Part shown: piece after piece, positions 14,364-16,759 of the stretch | How positions within the stretch are numbered: position 1 is the stretch's first letter | Layout: each line of letters begins with the position of its first letter | Assembly (NCBI GenBank): GCA_022567815.1 | Contig: JADFGI010000017.1 | Span: forward strand, 1 to 16,759 | Source of the DNA: Nitrospinota bacterium | Lineage (GTDB): Bacteria; Nitrospinota; Nitrospinia; Nitrospinales; VA-1 | DNA length: 16,759 nucleotides | Direction of reading: 5' to 3' | Notes under the pieces: generated by a model | The model's input: only the letters and a program-made list of their open reading frames with translations | What the model was told of the DNA's origin: nothing | Database searches by the model: none | Made by a program: the position numbers and the translations under genes

Positions 14364-15602
14364 TCATCGCCGCTTGAAAGAAACAAGGGTGATGTCATCG
14401 GATTGCGGGGCGTTTTTGGAAAAGTCCAGGATTTGGTTTTGTAGTTCGGCATTTAATCGCTTCGGTTTGTAGTCCTGGTTTCTTAAAATTTTTTTGATCC
14501 GTTTCAGGCCAAAGATTTGATTTCTGTAGTCTTTCGCTTCCAGGAGCCCGTCTGAAAAAAGACATACCAAATCTCCCGGCTTCAAAGAAAACCTGGTTTG
14601 TTCGTAAGCCGGGTAAGGCAGAATGCCCAAGGGCGGCCCGCTCGCGGGCGCCTTTTCATATATTTTGTTTCCTCCCCGGCAAACCATCAATGGAAGATGC
14701 CCAGCATTGGACGCGCATACAACATCATTTTTTAAATCCAGCAATATAAACAATGCTGTGGTGAACATGGCTTGCCCACGAGCCCGTTCACACAATATTT
14801 TATTGACTTCCGACAACACTCTCGCCGGGTCGCTGGTGGTCTGGCTTATATTGCGAAAATCGCTCATCAAACGGGCCATGTGCAAAGCGGCGGGGAATCC
14901 CTTACCCGACACGTCCCCCAGGAGAATCCCCATGTGGTCCTTGTCGAAGCGGATGAAATCATAAAAATCTCCGCCCACAGCCTTGCAAGGCAGAGTGTTT
15001 CCCGCAAATAAATATTTTTTGTGTGTTGGAACCGATTCGGGCAAAAAACTTTCCTGCACGGAACGGGAAAACTCGATATCCGATTCCAGTTTTTGATTTT
15101 CCAGCAACACCCGGTGAGTTTTAGCGTTGTGGATGGCGAGCGCGGCATTGTCGCAGAACACCTGGAACATGGAAAGATCCTTCATGGTAAACGGGCGCCC
15201 TGATCCCCTTCGCCGGATGACAGAACAGGAACCAAGAATTTTTCCATTGACTTTAATGGCAACGCAGAGGAAGGGACCAAATGGAATTCCGGTGCGCTTT
15301 TCGTACTCGCTTTTATAGGCGGGATGGTCGTGGTAATCCGCAACCATAATGGCTTTTCCGGTTTTAGAAACCGTTCCATTGATCCCGGACCCTAACTTCA
15401 GCCGCTGGAGGCTTCCCAGATTTTCCATGAGGCTGCCCTTGCCGCTAAACGCCAATTGAAAAACAAGGTCTCCGCGTTCCTCGTCGATTAACCCCAGAAG
15501 GGCAATCTCGGCCTGCATCACATTTTTAGCGGTCTTCATGATTACATTTAACAGCTCTTTGAGGTCCAATTGAGAATTTAACAGTGAGGTGATGTTTAAC
15601 AC
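14364..15602 (-). CDS. GAF-domain SpoIIE-type PP2C serine phosphatase, 5' end apparently lost
   Basis: The visible protein of 412 residues has a GAF sensor domain (about 10-160), a short coiled linker (165-185) and a SpoIIE/RsbU-type PP2C domain (195-411). The metal-binding Asp motifs are intact: GGDFYDF (211-216), LGDVSGKG (229-235), FSDGLLEA (349-356) and QSDDITLV (400-407). Such enzymes dephosphorylate anti-anti-sigma or related STAS proteins in partner-switching pathways. The GTG at 15602 has no ribosome binding site. The same frame is open upstream to 15656 and reads KLAQCRERVSQLETVLNITS, a continuous coiled coil that runs into the GAF domain, so the real start is further upstream. A TAG at 15656-15654 then coincides with a change to phage-like sequence. 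I infer that the original N-terminus is cut off at a junction near 15,650. A rho-independent terminator follows at 14232-14253. Confidence 0.85.
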   Translation of the reverse strand: MLNITSLLNSQLDLKELLNVIMKTAKNVMQAEIALLGLIDEERGDLVFQLAFSGKGSLMENLGSLQRLKLGSGINGTVSKTGKAIMVADYHDHPAYKSEYEKRTGIPFGPFLCVAIKVNGKILGSCSVIRRRGSGRPFTMKDLSMFQVFCDNAALAIHNAKTHRVLLENQKLESDIEFSRSVQESFLPESVPTHKKYLFAGNTLPCKAVGGDFYDFIRFDKDHMGILLGDVSGKGFPAALHMARLMSDFRNISQTTSDPARVLSEVNKILCERARGQAMFTTALFILLDLKNDVVCASNAGHLPLMVCRGGNKIYEKAPASGPPLGILPYPAYEQTRFSLKPGDLVCLFSDGLLEAKDYRNQIFGLKRIKKILRNQDYKPKRLNAELQNQILDFSKNAPQSDDITLVSFKRR

Positions 15603-15655
15603 CGTTTCCAGTTGAGAAACACGTTCGCGGCATTGAGCCAGTTTATGATTTCGCT

Positions 15656-15898
15656 ATGACGCGAAGAGATCGTACTGGTGAACACGTGATTTATCACCCG
15701 CTTTATCAAAAGTGGATGGAAGAACACCCAGACGAAGAACCGCCAAAACACTTTGTTTCGGCCAATGATCTTACACCAGACGAGCACGTTAAGGTGCAAG
15801 CCTTAGTGCAAGAATACACAGACTCATCAATTTCGATCGCGGCAATATCGTTGATATCGCACTGCACCACTTCTGATGATGGTGCGGCGACGGAGTGA
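15656..15898 (+). CDS. Short hypothetical reading frame or gene fragment in phage-like segment
   Basis: The first ~54 residues look like a genuine charged soluble protein (VIYHPLYQKWMEEHPDEEPP, VSANDLTPDEHVKVQALVQE). The remaining 26 are low-quality and overlap the credible part of the opposite-strand coiled-coil gene. The frame is also open upstream of the ATG, into the phosphatase sequence. No ribosome binding site or family is recognised. It is either a small phage gene or a fragment cut at about 15,814. Function unknown. Confidence 0.35.
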   Translation: MTRRDRTGEHVIYHPLYQKWMEEHPDEEPPKHFVSANDLTPDEHVKVQALVQEYTDSSISIAAISLISHCTTSDDGAATE

Positions 15899-16335
15899 AG
15901 GGCCGGTACAACCGCTCGAATACCCTCAATGAGCGCCTGAATTTTCTCGACACGTTCAACCTCGGCATCGATTTCCGCTTGCCTTGCCGTTTCGAGTTTT
16001 TCGTCGTGGTCCGACTGCAGCGTCTTGAGCCGTTTTTCTTCTGGCTCGATAAGTCCGAGCAGTCGATTTTCTTCCGCGATGACGGCTTTCGAAAACTCCT
16101 TGGCATCCTCTCTGGCCTCCTTGCCTCTCTTTACGAGATCGATACGTTCGGTTCGTAGCGCCATTCGGGCAGCGTGGATCTGCTTATAACCGTCATCGTT
16201 TGTGATCTCGGTCAGGTTCGCGCTCTTGGCGGCGAGTTCGGTCAACTCAGTCGCTTTGTTCTGCATGCCCAACGCGATGACTGCGCGCTCAACAACCGTC
16301 AAATCTTTGGTGGGTGTTTCGGTTCTCTTTTTCAT
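15706..16335 (-). CDS. Phage-type coiled-coil protein of unknown function, odd C-terminus
   Basis: The frame encodes 209 residues. ATG 16335 overlaps the stop of the upstream exonuclease by ATGA, so the two are translationally coupled. Residues 1-174 look real: charged, strongly helical, with a likely coiled coil at about 55-140 (RGKEAREDAKEFSKAVIAEE, EPEEKRLKTLQSDHDEKLE). This resembles hypothetical proteins that often sit next to YqaJ-type exonucleases in phages. After IEIDESVY (167-174) the composition changes to a Cys/Ser-rich tail that looks like the reverse side of another reading frame. The true protein was probably longer and is interrupted at about 15,814. A role as partner of the exonuclease (annealing protein, inhibitor or scaffold) is possible only from position. 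Confidence 0.6.
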   Translation of the reverse strand: MKKRTETPTKDLTVVERAVIALGMQNKATELTELAAKSANLTEITNDDGYKQIHAARMALRTERIDLVKRGKEAREDAKEFSKAVIAEENRLLGLIEPEEKRLKTLQSDHDEKLETARQAEIDAEVERVEKIQALIEGIRAVVPALHSVAAPSSEVVQCDINDIAAIEIDESVYSCTKACTLTCSSGVRSLAETKCFGGSSSGCSSIHF

Positions 16336-16759
16336 TCCATTGCCTTTATCTTGTCGACGAGTTCGTATAGCTCTTCGTCGAATTTGTTGATGTCGATCCG
16401 CAAACCAGCGATGTATCGCTCGTCACGATAGACTCGGATGACTAGCGGTGGGAGACCGCGGCAGTGAGACATGAAGTCGCACCATTGCCTGTCACAAACC
16501 ATGATCTGTCCGTGCACCTGGGCCACGTATTCTTTCGGTACAACTCCTGCGAGCAGTCGTTCGATCTGGATGTGCCGGTCAGCGTCTTTTACTTCCAGCA
16601 AGCCTTCGTCTCCGATCAGACGATCAGGGCTCGCACCGCACTTGCCGTTCCGCACGAATCCAATGATCTCCGGTCGGACTCCATACATAACCCCGTACAG
16701 AGCGCACGCTTCCTGTTCGCGTTCGTGGCCGCGTTCGCCGCCGCCCTCGAGCGCGTCGG
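16332..16759 (-). CDS. YqaJ / lambda-exonuclease-family phage recombinase, partial at the right edge
   Basis: The gene starts beyond the window; about 142 residues are visible. These 5'-3' double-strand exonucleases make single-stranded tails for annealing-type recombination in phages. The visible sequence starts inside the family's first helix (RGHEREQEACALYG, with the conserved Glu) and continues with CGASPDRLIG, holding the metal-binding Asp of SPDG. LLEVKDAD then gives the E-x-K pair, and IPKxY/QVxGQ-type VPKEYVAQVHGQIMV and IRVYRDERYIAGL follow. The catalytic D, E and K are all present, with Arg replacing Gly after SPD. ATG 16688 is an internal Met, because the conserved frame continues to the edge without a stop. 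It forms an operon with the coiled-coil gene through a 4-bp ATGA overlap. GC is visibly higher than in the chromosomal part. Confidence 0.85.
   Translation of the reverse strand, partial: DALEGGGERGHEREQEACALYGVMYGVRPEIIGFVRNGKCGASPDRLIGDEGLLEVKDADRHIQIERLLAGVVPKEYVAQVHGQIMVCDRQWCDFMSHCRGLPPLVIRVYRDERYIAGLRIDINKFDEELYELVDKIKAME

Noticed and set aside
16174..16431. Plus-strand open frames at the right end (16174-16431, 16202-16390)
   Set aside because: They are shadows of the coupled exonuclease and coiled-coil genes on the minus strand.
1..16759. CRISPR arrays, tRNA, rRNA or integrase/attachment sites
   Set aside because: No regularly spaced repeats, cloverleaf-like gene, rRNA motif or integrase frame was found on reading both strands.

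Overview
The window looks like a chromosomal stretch of a Gram-negative bacterium of moderate GC: it has an outer-membrane beta-barrel protein ending in Phe, a lipoprotein signal, and a sigma-54-type promoter. A Nitrospinota-like or deltaproteobacterial host is a guess from gene style only; there is no rRNA or other marker. The last ~1.1 kb (15,650 to the right edge) has visibly higher GC and carries phage-type recombination genes. It appears joined to the chromosome in the middle of a coding sequence.

Layout, left to right. 1-380: AT-rich, non-coding, with a strong operator-like palindrome. 414-920 (+): thiol peroxidase (tpx) without its resolving cysteine. 1070-4000 (-): large M16C (PreP-like) zinc metallopeptidase. 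4266-5033 (-): exonuclease III (xth), apparently started from AUA. 5141-6235 (+): GH18-like lipoprotein. 6350-13995 (-): three-gene operon in the order PilZ-GT2 glycosyltransferase, membrane-anchored pseudo-deacetylase, giant TPR/NodB/outer-membrane barrel protein. 14364-15602 (-): GAF-SpoIIE phosphatase with its own rho-independent terminator and a lost 5' end. 15656 to end: phage-like fragments (a short + frame, a coiled-coil protein, a YqaJ/lambda-exonuclease).

The centrepiece is the operon at 13995-6350. It has the parts of a synthase-dependent exopolysaccharide secretion system in the style of Pga/PNAG: a processive inner-membrane synthase with a c-di-GMP-type PilZ domain, a periplasmic protein anchored in the inner membrane, and a TPR-plus-barrel exporter. 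The parts are arranged unusually. PilZ is N-terminal to the synthase. A NodB-like domain sits inside the exporter between the TPR array and the barrel. Both NodB-like domains lack the catalytic Asp/His set, so no working deacetylase is visible. The second protein also carries a concanavalin-like domain and what looks like a dead GH18-like barrel. The convergent GH18-like lipoprotein gene could supply the glycanase. A sigma-54-type -24/-12 promoter lies about 55 nt before the synthase.

Three non-coding GC-rich hairpin elements (961-993, 4034-4107, 6297-6340) look like members of one dispersed REP-like family. No tRNA, rRNA, CRISPR array or complete insertion sequence was seen.
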